Below, in pieces: positions 7,859 through 15,474 of a stretch of 26,741 bases of DNA; the stretch's first letter is position 1, and the number at the start of each line of letters is the position of its first letter. A model generated the notes under the pieces. It ran no database searches. It was not told the origin of the DNA and saw only the letters and a list, made by a program, of their open reading frames with translations. The stretch lies in assembly GCA_043738095.1 (NCBI GenBank), contig JAYSZI010000024.1, positions 1-26,741 of the forward strand. The letters are read 5' to 3'. A program made the translations under genes and the position numbers. Origin of the DNA: Lysobacter_K sp043738095. Lineage in GTDB: Bacteria; Pseudomonadota; Gammaproteobacteria; Xanthomonadales; Xanthomonadaceae.

Positions 7859-10527
7859 CGACACTCTCCTTCGAGGCAGGGCAGCAGCGCCACGCGCAGC
7901 GCCTGCTGTTGTGTTTCGTCCAGCGGCAGATCGCGTCCGTCGCCATTGATTGTGGTGATCTGGAACACGTCTTCGGCGCGCTCGCCGAACGTGGCGATGC
8001 GCGCATCGTGCACGCGCAGCGACTGCGTGCGCAGGATATGGGCGACGTCGGCCAGCAAGCCCGGGCGGTCGGTGCAGACCACGCTGAGCATGGTGCGACC
8101 GTGGTCGACTTCCAGGGTGTCGAACCCGATCTGCGGGGCGATGCGGAAGTGGCGCAGGTGGCGCGGCTGCGCGCGACGCGCGGGCCTGACCGCGTCGAGC
8201 GAGCCCACTAGCGCAGCCGTCAGGCGGTGCTCGACCTCCTCGGGCAGCGGCACGTTTCGCGGGTCGGTGGGGATCACCTCGAAACTATCGAACACCATCG
8301 CGTGCGGGCCGTCGAGCACGCGCGCGTGTTGGATCGCCAGACCGCAGCGGTCGAGCGTGGCCACGATCGCCGCGAACAGCCCATTGCGGTCGGGCGAATG
8401 CACGAACACCTCCATCGCGCCGGCGTGTTCGGCCAGCGGCCGCGCGCGCACGCTGGTGTCTCCGACCGCCACGCCGCGCAGCGACACCGCCTGCCACGCG
8501 ATCTGATCGGGACGGCCGCGCTGGAAAGCAACGTCCGGCATTCGCGCGAACAGGCGATCTATTTCCGCGTCGGCGATACCGAATGCCGCCAGCATCGCCC
8601 GCGCGGCTTCGCGCGATTCCGCGCTGCGCTCGTCCGCCGCAAGCGGGTGCTCCAGCCCGCGCCGCAGCGCCAGCCGCGTGGCGGTGTAGAGGTCGGCCAG
8701 CAATCGGTCTTTCCACGCATTCCACAACTTCGGCGACGTGCCCGCGATGTCAGCACAGGTCAGCAGATAGAGATGATCGAGGCGTTCGCGATCGCCCATT
8801 ACGATGGCGAAGCGATGAATCACGTCCGGGTCGGCGATGTCCTGCTTCTGCGCGGTGACCGACATCAGCAGATGACGACGGACGAGCCATTCGACCAGCG
8901 CGGTGTCGCCCTCGGACAGGCCCAGCGCGCTGCAGAAGTGCCGCGCATCGACTGCCCCGAGTTCGGAATGATCGCCGCCCCGGCCCTTGGCGATGTCATG
9001 GAACAGGCCGGCCAGCAGCAGCAATTCCGGCTTGCGCAGGCGCGGCCACACTTCGTGCGCGAGCGAGAAGCGTTCGTCCGGTTGGCCCGATGCGAACGAA
9101 GCGATGTTCTTCAACACCGCGAGCGTGTGCTGGTCGACCGTGTAGACGTGGAACAGGTCGAACTGCATGCGTCCGGACACGTTCGAGAACGCCGGAATCC
9201 AGCGCCCGAGCACGCCCAGGCGCGCCATGCGCTTCAGCGTCGCCACCGGTTCGGCGCCGCGCAGCAACTGCAGGAAGCGCTGGCGCAACGCGGGCTCGGC
9301 CTGTGCGTACGCGGGCAGGATCGGCAGCGCTTCGGCCAGCGCGCGCGCGGTCTGCGAGTGCAAGCCGCGCACGGGTTGCTCTGAGCCCTCCCCATGCGAA
9401 GCCCAGATCGTGAACAACGCGAACAGCTCGCCCGGCGATCGCGGCCAAGCGCTGTCGCGCGCCGCGAGATAGCCGCGACGCAACTCGAACAGCGCATCCA
9501 GCGGCTGCGGCACTGCCTCGCCTTCGAGCTGTTCCTCGTAGCGCTGCAGCAGCCGTTCGCCGATGCGCAGCACCAGCGCGGCGCTGCGGTAGAAGCCCTG
9601 CATCATCCGTTCGACCGCAAGGGTGTCGGCATCGTCGACGTGACCCAGGCGCGCCGCGAGCAGTTTCTGGTAGTCGAACCGCAGGCGCTCCTCGCGTCGG
9701 CCGGCCACCAGATGCAGGCCAAAGCGTAACCGTGACAGTGCGCGGCGCTCGCGTTCGAGCGTGGCGTGTTCGTCGGCGCCGAGTTGGCCGAGCGCGAGCA
9801 GCGATTCGCGGTCGCCGGTGCCAATGATCCGCAGCGCCATCCAGCGCAGCGTCTGCACATCGCGTAGACCGCCCGGGCCTTCCTTGAGGTTTGGCTCGAG
9901 GTTATCGGCGGTGTCGCCGAAGCGGCCGTGACGCAACCGCAATTCTTCGCGTTTGGCTTCAAAGAACGCCTGTGACGGCCATACCAGCGATGGCGCGATC
10001 GCGGCCTGCAACGCCCGCTGAGTCGAGGCCTCGGCTTCGGCCTCGACCAGCAGCGGCCGCGCCTCAACCATCGCGGTCAGTACGGTGATCTCCGCCGCCG
10101 CCTCGGTGCATTGCGCCAGCGATCGCACCGCGTGCCCAACCGGCAGGCCAGCATCCCACAGCAAGGCGAAAAAGCGCGCCAGCGCGTCGGCGTGGAGGGT
10201 TTGGGCCGCGGGCTCGGCCAGCACCAGCAGGTCGATGTCCGATTGCGGGAACAGCTCGCCGCGGCCGTAGCCGCCGACCGCGAGCAGCGACAGCGCGGCA
10301 CCAGCGGGAATGCAACGCTGCCAGCCGGCTCGCACCTGTGCGTCCACCGCGGTCGCGCGCGCTGTCAGAAGTTGATCGATATCGGTGCCGGCATCGAATC
10401 CGGCTGCCAATTCGGCATCGGTGCTCGCCAGCGCGCTGCGCGCCGCCGCGGCCCAGCCGGCGTCGTCACTGGCGTTGCTGGCAGATGGCGCAGGCGCCGC
10501 CGCATCGACGCCGACCGGCTCGCTCAT
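7855..10527 (-). CDS. glnD: Bifunctional uridylyltransferase/uridylyl-removing enzyme GlnD
   Basis: Senses glutamine and adds or removes UMP on PII proteins (GlnB/GlnK), controlling glutamine synthetase activity and nitrogen-regulated transcription. The 890 residues equal the E. coli length. The nucleotidyltransferase domain near residues 85–103 shows GGYGRGELFPQSDIDLLVL with its metal-binding Asp pair. The HD domain around 508–520 shows LFHDIAKGRGGDHSEL. Two C-terminal ACT domains begin near 699 (MEVFVHSPDRNGLFAAI) and near 804 (LSVVCTDRPGLLADVAHIL) and should bind glutamine. The start MSEPVGVDAA at 10527 overlaps the map stop in an ATGA. The frame is open far upstream through map in another reading, which is not coding. 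The first 30 residues are Ala/Ser/Asp-rich linker. Confidence 0.96.
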   Translation of the reverse strand: MSEPVGVDAAAPAPSASNASDDAGWAAAARSALASTDAELAAGFDAGTDIDQLLTARATAVDAQVRAGWQRCIPAGAALSLLAVGGYGRGELFPQSDIDLLVLAEPAAQTLHADALARFFALLWDAGLPVGHAVRSLAQCTEAAAEITVLTAMVEARPLLVEAEAEASTQRALQAAIAPSLVWPSQAFFEAKREELRLRHGRFGDTADNLEPNLKEGPGGLRDVQTLRWMALRIIGTGDRESLLALGQLGADEHATLERERRALSRLRFGLHLVAGRREERLRFDYQKLLAARLGHVDDADTLAVERMMQGFYRSAALVLRIGERLLQRYEEQLEGEAVPQPLDALFELRRGYLAARDSAWPRSPGELFALFTIWASHGEGSEQPVRGLHSQTARALAEALPILPAYAQAEPALRQRFLQLLRGAEPVATLKRMARLGVLGRWIPAFSNVSGRMQFDLFHVYTVDQHTLAVLKNIASFASGQPDERFSLAHEVWPRLRKPELLLLAGLFHDIAKGRGGDHSELGAVDARHFCSALGLSEGDTALVEWLVRRHLLMSVTAQKQDIADPDVIHRFAIVMGDRERLDHLYLLTCADIAGTSPKLWNAWKDRLLADLYTATRLALRRGLEHPLAADERSAESREAARAMLAAFGIADAEIDRLFARMPDVAFQRGRPDQIAWQAVSLRGVAVGDTSVRARPLAEHAGAMEVFVHSPDRNGLFAAIVATLDRCGLAIQHARVLDGPHAMVFDSFEVIPTDPRNVPLPEEVEHRLTAALVGSLDAVRPARRAQPRHLRHFRIAPQIGFDTLEVDHGRTMLSVVCTDRPGLLADVAHILRTQSLRVHDARIATFGERAEDVFQITTINGDGRDLPLDETQQQALRVALLPCLEGECR

Positions 10528-11300
10528 AGCTCGTTGTCGTCGCCCGGCAGACGGGTGAGGATCTCGACACCGTCGGCGGTCACGGCCACGGTGTGCTCCC
10601 ACTGCGCCGAGAGCTTGCGGTCCTTGGTCACCACGGTCCAGCCGTCGGGCAGCAGCTTGGTGTGGCGCTGGCCCTCGTTGATCATGGGTTCGATCGTGAA
10701 GGTCATACCTTCCTTCAACAGCAAGCCTTCGCCGGCGCGGCCGTAATGCAACACCTGCGGATCGTCGTGATAGACGCGGCCGATGCCGTGGCCGCAGTAC
10801 TCGCGCACGACGCTGAAGCGTTCGGACTCGGCATAGGTTTGGATCGCGGCGCCGACGTCGCCCAACGTCGCGCCCGGCCTGACCGCGCGGATGCCGCGGA
10901 ACATCGCTTCGCGGGTCACGGCCACCAGGCGCTGGGCCATGACCGACGGCGTGCCGACCACGTACATGCGGCTGGTGTCGCCGTGCCAGCCGTCCTTGAT
11001 CACGGTGACATCGATATTGACGATGTCGCCGTCCTTGAGGACCTTGGCCTCGCTCGGAATGCCGTGGCAGATCACATTGTTGACCGAGGTGCATACGGTC
11101 TTCGGGAAGCCTTTGTAGCCGACGTTGGCCGGGATCGCCTGTTGTACGTCGACGATGTAGTCGTGGCAGATCTTGTCCAGCGCCTCGGTGGTGACCCCGG
11201 GTTTGACGTGCACGGCGATCATCTGCAGCACTTCGGCGGCCAGGCGGCCGGCGACGCGCATCTGCTCGATGTCCTGAGGGGTCTTGAGGGTAATAGCCAT
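10524..11300 (-). CDS. map: Type I methionine aminopeptidase
   Basis: Removes the initiator Met from nascent proteins whose second residue is small. The 258 residues fit the type I family (264 in E. coli) without extension domains. Metal ligands appear in order: Asp in VNIDVTVIKDG, Asp in HGDTSRMYVVG, His in GHGIGRVYHDDP, Glu in FTIEPMINEG and Glu in QWEHTVAVT. The start MAITLKTPQDIEQM at 11300 is chosen because upstream residues in frame do not resemble the family. A GATAAT sequence lies just ahead of the ATG and no clear Shine-Dalgarno site is visible, so a very short or absent leader is possible. map is divergent from rpsB, a common arrangement, and leads the minus-strand operon into glnD through a 4-bp ATGA overlap. 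Confidence 0.96.
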   Translation of the reverse strand: MAITLKTPQDIEQMRVAGRLAAEVLQMIAVHVKPGVTTEALDKICHDYIVDVQQAIPANVGYKGFPKTVCTSVNNVICHGIPSEAKVLKDGDIVNIDVTVIKDGWHGDTSRMYVVGTPSVMAQRLVAVTREAMFRGIRAVRPGATLGDVGAAIQTYAESERFSVVREYCGHGIGRVYHDDPQVLHYGRAGEGLLLKEGMTFTIEPMINEGQRHTKLLPDGWTVVTKDRKLSAQWEHTVAVTADGVEILTRLPGDDNEL

Positions 11301-11362
11301 GGCGCCATTATCGCCTGAATCGCCATTTTCGCGCCCCAGTTCAGGCCGCAGCCTGGCGCGAG

Positions 11363-11392
11363 TTGCCTCGGGCGGCGCCGAACCGCTACACT
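11363..11392 (+). promoter_or_regulatory. Candidate sigma-70 promoter for rpsB
   Basis: TTGCCT (11363–11368), an 18-bp spacer and TACACT (11387–11392) make a good vegetative promoter pointing at rpsB. It would give a leader of about 270 nt. The whole 11301–11670 gap between the divergent map and rpsB genes holds this element, no convincing ORF, and a run of hairpins next to rpsB. A second, nearer promoter cannot be excluded. Confidence 0.5.
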
Positions 11393-11521
11393 TCCGCGGC
11401 TTTGTGGCGGGTCTTGCACCCTCCACGCCGCCCACACCGGGCGTCAAGTCGCTGGAGCCAAACTCCCGCACAGGTGAATTCACACCCGCTGCCATTATTC
11501 GTGCCGGGGTGCCGCCTACAG

Positions 11522-11670
11522 TCTGGAGCTAGCGCTCCGGATGGATCAAGTAGCGGTTCGGTCACGAACGCAGCGGGGAGGCCCAACCCCGGAACCATCG
11601 CTACGGCCATCCGCCGTGGCAGCCGCCAAACCTTATCCGGCGGCCGGTTCCATTGCCTTGGAGTTATGCA
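11522..11670 (+). promoter_or_regulatory. Structured rpsB 5' leader (possible S2 autoregulatory site)
   Basis: Several hairpins lie in series before rpsB. TCTGGAGC/GCTCCGGA (11522–11541, loop TAGC) has 8 pairs with one G·U. Next come a GTTCG/CGAAC stem with loop GTCA near 11556–11569, and GGGG/CCCC around 11577–11590. Finally GCCGCC (11622–11627) pairs with GGCGGC (11639–11644) across an 11-nt loop. The rpsB Shine-Dalgarno TTGGAG follows at 11659–11664. In enterobacteria the rpsB leader is a conserved target of autogenous repression by S2; that this leader works the same way is inference from position and structure only. Confidence 0.4.
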
Positions 11671-12564
11671 ATGCCCCAGATCACCATGCGCCAGATGCTG
11701 GAAGCCGGCGTCCATTTCGGCCACCAGACCCGCTACTGGAACCCGAAGATGGGTCCGTACATCTTCGGTGCCCGCGGCAAGATCCACATCATCAACCTCG
11801 AGAAGACCGTCCCGTTGTTCAACGACGCGATGAACTTCCTGTCGGGCATCGCGCAGAAGCGCGGCATGATCCTGTTCCTCGGCACCAAGCGCTCCGCCCG
11901 CGATTCCATCAAGGAAGAAGCCGAGCGTTGCGGCATGCCCTACATGAACCAGCGTTGGCTCGGCGGCACCCTGACCAACTTCGCCACGGTGAAGAAGTCG
12001 GTGCAGCGCCTAAAGGAGCTTGAGGCGGCCGAGACCGACGGCACGTTCGAGAAGCTGGTCAAGCACGAAGTGCTCGGCCTGCGCCGTGAGCGCGACAAGA
12101 AGTCCGCCTCGCTCGGCGGCATCAAGGAAATGAACCGCCTGCCCGACGCGCTGTTCGTGATCGACATCGGCCACGAAGACATTGCGATCAAGGAAGCCAA
12201 GAAGCTCGGCATCCCGGTCGTGGCCGTGGTCGACACCAACTACGACCCGGAACTGGTCGATTACGCGATCCCGGGCAACGACGACGCGATCCGCGCCGTG
12301 CAGCTGTATGCGCGTGCCGCCGCCGACGCCGTGCTGGAAGGCAAGGCCGCCGCGCCGCAGGTCGGCGTGCGCGATGAGGACATGGCCGAGCTCGACGCTG
12401 AAGGCAACCCGGTCGCGAAGGAAGACCGCAAGGGCGGTCCGCGCGGTCGCGCTCCGGCCAAGAAGAGCCCGGCGCCTGCGGCCAAGGCCCCCGCGACTGA
12501 CGCTGTTGAGGCTGGTGCCCCGGCGGCTGAAGCCGCTGCTGCCGACGCCCCCGCGGCCGAGTAA
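11671..12564 (+). CDS. rpsB: 30S ribosomal protein S2
   Basis: Structural protein of the small ribosomal subunit, needed for S1 binding and initiation. The core matches the family: TMRQMLEAGVHFGHQTRYWN, GARGKIHIINLEKT, NQRWLGGTLTNF, DALFVIDIGHEDIAIKEA and GIPVVAVVDTNYDPELVDYA. The 297 residues are longer than E. coli S2 (241). The excess is a C-terminal tail from about residue 240 that begins acidic, has a Lys/Arg/Gly patch (KEDRKGGPRGRAPAKK) and ends in an Ala/Pro/Glu-rich low-complexity run. ATG at 11671 has TTGGAG seven bases upstream; a TTG six codons earlier is in frame but lies before that site. It is followed by tsf after 160 bp containing a strong hairpin. Confidence 0.97.
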   Translation: MPQITMRQMLEAGVHFGHQTRYWNPKMGPYIFGARGKIHIINLEKTVPLFNDAMNFLSGIAQKRGMILFLGTKRSARDSIKEEAERCGMPYMNQRWLGGTLTNFATVKKSVQRLKELEAAETDGTFEKLVKHEVLGLRRERDKKSASLGGIKEMNRLPDALFVIDIGHEDIAIKEAKKLGIPVVAVVDTNYDPELVDYAIPGNDDAIRAVQLYARAAADAVLEGKAAAPQVGVRDEDMAELDAEGNPVAKEDRKGGPRGRAPAKKSPAPAAKAPATDAVEAGAPAAEAAAADAPAAE

Positions 12565-12574
12565 GCCCGTTGTC

Positions 12575-12604
12575 ATGCAGCCGCGCCAGAGTGCGCGGCT
12601 GCAT
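12575..12604 (+). terminator. Perfect 12-bp hairpin between rpsB and tsf (partial terminator/attenuator)
   Basis: ATGCAGCCGCGC (12575–12586), loop CAGAGT and GCGCGGCTGCAT (12593–12604) form a perfect 12-bp stem ten bases after the rpsB stop. The following bases, CGTTTCGCTTG, contain only scattered T, so full intrinsic termination is doubtful. A partial terminator or an RNA end-stabilising hairpin that sets the S2:EF-Ts ratio is plausible. Confidence 0.6.
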
Positions 12605-12724
12605 CGTTTCGCTTGATCCCCTTTCCCGTCATTGCGAGCGCCGCGAATTTCTGCCTTTCCGCACCCCGGAACCGCAGCAGGTTCCATTTCGCGTTCGCCG
12701 TGACAACTGATCCGAGGTAACCCC

Positions 12725-13594
12725 ATGGCAGAAATTTCCGCTTCCCTGGTCAAGGAACTCCGTGAGCGCACCGGCGCCGGCATGATGGAGTGCAAGAAGG
12801 CGCTGGTCGAAAACGGCGGCGACATCGAAGCCGCGGCCGACTGGCTGCGTAAGACCGGCCTGGCCAAGGCCGACAAGAAGGCCAGCCGCATTGCCGCCGA
12901 GGGCCGCATCGTCGCCGCCCAGGCCGCTGGCAAGGCGGTACTGGTCGAGATCAACTCCGAGACCGACTTTGTCGCCAAGGATGCGAATTTCATCGCGTTC
13001 ACCGACGCCGTCGGCCAGGCTGCGATCGACGCCGCCGATGTCGAAGCACTCAAGAACACCAAGCTCGCTTCCGGCCAGACGGTCGAGCAGGCCCGCGCCG
13101 AACTGATCGCCAAGATCGGCGAGAACGTGCAGGTGCGCCGCATCGCCCGCGTCGACGGTGGTAACACCTTGTCGGCCTACGTCCACGGCGGCCGCATCGG
13201 CGTGCTGATCGAGCTCAAGGGCGGCAACGCTGACCTCGCCCGCGGTCTGGCGATGCACGTTGCGGCGATGAACCCGCCCTACATCTCGCCGGCGCACGTC
13301 CCGGCCGATTTCGTCGCCAAGGAAAAGGAAATCGCCCTGGCGCAGGTCAAGGACACCGGCAAGCCGGCCGAGATCCTCGAGAAGATGATCGCGGGCAAGA
13401 TCGCCAAGACCGTCAACGAGATCTGCCTGACCGGTCAACCGTACGTGCTCGACACCAGCATGACCGTCGAAGCCGCGCTCAAGGCCGCCGGCGCGGAAGT
13501 CGTGAGCTTCGTCCGCCTCGCTGTCGGCGAAGGCATCGAGAAGCAGACCGACGACTTCGCCGCCGAAGTCATGAAGCAGGCGGGCCTGGCGTAA
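12725..13594 (+). CDS. tsf: Elongation factor Ts
   Basis: Guanine-nucleotide exchange factor for EF-Tu. The 289 residues match the family (283 in E. coli). The N-terminal UBA-like domain (about 1–55) shows VKELRERTGAGMMECKKAL. The EF-Tu-contacting motif SETDFVAKDANF is intact, and the core carries HVAAMNPPYISP. The start is supported by GAGGTAA just upstream. The 160-bp gap after rpsB also contains a small GGAACC/GGTTCC stem (12668–12685) in the tsf leader. A strong bidirectional terminator ends the transcription unit 30 bp after the stop, so pyrH is not in this operon. Confidence 0.97.
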   Translation: MAEISASLVKELRERTGAGMMECKKALVENGGDIEAAADWLRKTGLAKADKKASRIAAEGRIVAAQAAGKAVLVEINSETDFVAKDANFIAFTDAVGQAAIDAADVEALKNTKLASGQTVEQARAELIAKIGENVQVRRIARVDGGNTLSAYVHGGRIGVLIELKGGNADLARGLAMHVAAMNPPYISPAHVPADFVAKEKEIALAQVKDTGKPAEILEKMIAGKIAKTVNEICLTGQPYVLDTSMTVEAALKAAGAEVVSFVRLAVGEGIEKQTDDFAAEVMKQAGLA

Positions 13595-13623
13595 GCCGCA
13601 GCTCGCGCTTCAGTCGTCAATAT

Positions 13624-13655
13624 AAAAAAGGCCGCGGATTTCCGCGGCCTTTTTT
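13624..13655. terminator. Bidirectional intrinsic terminator after tsf
   Basis: GGCCGCGG (13630–13637), loop ATTT and CCGCGGCC (13642–13649) are flanked by AAAAAA on the left and a T run on the right, making a symmetric 8-bp hairpin with A and U tracts. It can stop rpsB–tsf transcription on the plus strand and transcription arriving from the AIM24-family gene on the minus strand. Confidence 0.92.
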
Positions 13656-13719
13656 ATGTGGCCATCCAAAGAAGGGCTGAACAAGTCAAAAGCCCCGTCG
13701 TCGACAATATCGCGGGCCG

Positions 13720-13764
13720 TTGATTCCGTTAATGGTTCGACAGGCTCACCACGAACGGAATCAA
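13720..13764. repeat. Dispersed palindromic repeat (VRQAHHER-encoding type)
   Basis: TTGATTCCGTT (13720–13730) is perfectly repeated in inverted orientation as AACGGAATCAA (13754–13764). The central part, starting GGTTCGACAGGCTCAC, is a repeat I recognise as widely dispersed in proteobacterial genomes; spurious ORFs through it give the peptide VRQAHHER, seen here too. It lies in the 264-bp gap between tsf and the convergent AIM24-family gene, just past the terminator, a typical place for such elements. Confidence 0.65.
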
Positions 13765-13858
13765 CTCAGTCCGACACCCAACACCGGCGCCGGAAAAGAG
13801 CAGCGGCCGCGAGTGTCGTTGCGCAATGGATCGGCGCCAGCTGGACAGGGGGCAGACC

Positions 13859-14554
13859 TCAGCTCACTTTCTGCAGCAAGATCACCTCTTCATACGGCTG
13901 CACGACCACCCAGCCAGTGCCGGCGAACTTGAGCTGGATGCTTTCGCCCGAGCCTCGCCCCAGCAACGTGCCAAGCGAGATGTCGGTGACGATGTCCGGG
14001 CTCAGGCTGCCCGACCAAGCAACGGTTGCGTTCGGATCGGTGAATACCGGCTGGTCCGGCGTCACCACCAGCGTCAGCGGGTCGTAATGCGACGTGATCG
14101 CGACAACGCCGCTGCCCGACAGCTTGATGTTGAACAGACCGCCAGACGCCATCCCAGCCACCCGCCGCATCATCTTGATCTCGGACACGATACCGTCTTC
14201 AAATGCCAACACGTCGTTGCCGTTGACGAAAATCGACTCGCCGGCCAGGCGCAGCAAGGTGATCTTCTTGCCCGCATCGGCCACGTACACCCGGCCCTGG
14301 CCTTCCATCTTCATCAGCTTCGTGCCCTCGCCGCTGATGGCCTTTTTCAGCAGGTTGCCCAGCCCCTGTTCCAGCACGCCCTGGCGCACGAACTTGACGC
14401 CGCCGCGATAGGCCACCATCGAACCGGCCTTGGCCCAGACCCGCCCGTTCAACTTCACTTCGAGCATGTGCGAGCTCTCGAGCTCGAAGGGTTCCGGGCT
14501 CAGGTCTTTCTGCTCGGACGCGGCTACAAATTCGCTCACATTCCTGATCGACAC
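13859..14554 (-). CDS. AIM24 family protein (TIGR00266-like)
   Basis: A protein of about 231 residues that reads as an AIM24/TIGR00266 family member: ELESSHMLEVKLNGRVWAKAGSMVAYRGGVKF near the start, then a Gly-rich beta domain with GEGTKLMKMEGQGRVYVAD, LAGESIFVNGNDVLAFE and GGLFNIKLSGSG, ending WVVVQPYEEVILLQKVS. The family's fold is beta-rich; its bacterial function is not established. No signal peptide is seen. Start choice: AGGAG directly abuts an ATG at 14560, but lies six bases before GTG at 14554, so GTG is preferred; the ATG adds two residues. It sits inverted between tsf and pyrH, which are usually neighbours, and is divergent from pyrH. Confidence 0.75.
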   Translation of the reverse strand: MSIRNVSEFVAASEQKDLSPEPFELESSHMLEVKLNGRVWAKAGSMVAYRGGVKFVRQGVLEQGLGNLLKKAISGEGTKLMKMEGQGRVYVADAGKKITLLRLAGESIFVNGNDVLAFEDGIVSEIKMMRRVAGMASGGLFNIKLSGSGVVAITSHYDPLTLVVTPDQPVFTDPNATVAWSGSLSPDIVTDISLGTLLGRGSGESIQLKFAGTGWVVVQPYEEVILLQKVS

Positions 14555-14645
14555 TTCCATCTCCTGCTTGGGTGCATGCCGTTGTCGCACGCACAAGAAC
14601 GAACGTGCGTCGATCATAAGCGTTGGTCGTTGCGCCGCACGCACG

Positions 14646-14675
14646 CGACTGGGCGGCGCAGCCATCGGCTACAAT
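14646..14675 (+). promoter_or_regulatory. Candidate pyrH promoter (-10 TACAAT)
   Basis: TACAAT at 14670–14675 is a good -10 hexamer placed about 32 bp before the pyrH ATG in the divergent gap with the AIM24-family gene. The -35 region at the right spacing (around 14646–14651) is poor, so a regulator or a weak promoter is possible. Confidence 0.45.
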
Positions 14676-14706
14676 TCCGGTGTTTGCTTTCCACCCCGAG
14701 GTCGCC

Positions 14707-15441
14707 ATGTCCCAGCTCATCTATCGCCGCATCGTGTTGAAGTTGTCCGGCGAAGCATTGATGGGGGAAGCGGATTACGGCATCGACCCGGCCGTGATCG
14801 GGCGCCTGGCGGCGGAAGTCATCGAAGCTCAGCAAGCCGGCGCCGAGATCGCCGTGGTGCTTGGCGGCGGCAATATCTTTCGTGGCGCCGGTCTGGCGGC
14901 CGCCGGGATGGACCGCGTCACCGGCGACCACATGGGCATGCTCGCCACCGTGATCAACGCCCTCGCCATGCAGGATGCATTGGAGAAGCGCGGCGGACGC
15001 GCGCGGGTGATGAGCGCGATCAAGATCAACGACGTCTGCGAGGACTACATCCGCCGGCGCGCCGTCCGCCATCTGGAGAAGGGCCGCATTGCGATCTTCG
15101 CCGCGGGCACTGGCAACCCTTTTTTTACCACCGACTCTGGCGCCGCCTTGCGCGCGATCGAGATCGGTGCGGACTTGCTGCTCAAAGCAACCAAGGTAGA
15201 CGGCGTCTACGACAAAGATCCGAAGAAGCACGCCGACGCGGTGCGCTACGACCAGCTGACCTACGACGAAGTCATCGCGCGCGACCTGCAGGTGATGGAC
15301 ACCGCGGCGTTCGCGCTGGCCCGTGACAGCGATCTGCCGCTGCGCATCTTCAACATGAGCCAACCGGGCGAGCTGCTGAAAATCCTCCGCGGCGAGGACA
15401 TTGGCACGCTGGTACAAGGTCGCACCAGCCACCCGCAATAG
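14707..15441 (+). CDS. pyrH: Uridylate kinase
   Basis: Phosphorylates UMP to UDP with ATP, the committed step to UTP and CTP. The 244 residues fit the bacterial hexameric UMP kinase family of the amino-acid-kinase fold (241 in E. coli). Motifs: RIVLKLSGEALMG at the N-terminus (phosphate loop), VVLGGGNIFRGAG, GDHMGMLATVINALA, FAAGTGNPFFTTDSGAALRA, and KATKVDGVYDKDPKK for nucleotide binding. ATG at 14707 has GAGG five bases upstream; the frame is open further back without family similarity. It has its own promoter region and is separated from frr by a metal-exporter gene. Confidence 0.96.
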   Translation: MSQLIYRRIVLKLSGEALMGEADYGIDPAVIGRLAAEVIEAQQAGAEIAVVLGGGNIFRGAGLAAAGMDRVTGDHMGMLATVINALAMQDALEKRGGRARVMSAIKINDVCEDYIRRRAVRHLEKGRIAIFAAGTGNPFFTTDSGAALRAIEIGADLLLKATKVDGVYDKDPKKHADAVRYDQLTYDEVIARDLQVMDTAAFALARDSDLPLRIFNMSQPGELLKILRGEDIGTLVQGRTSHPQ

Positions 15442-15474
15442 TGTTACCCACAGGCGCCATGCCACGATCGCCGC

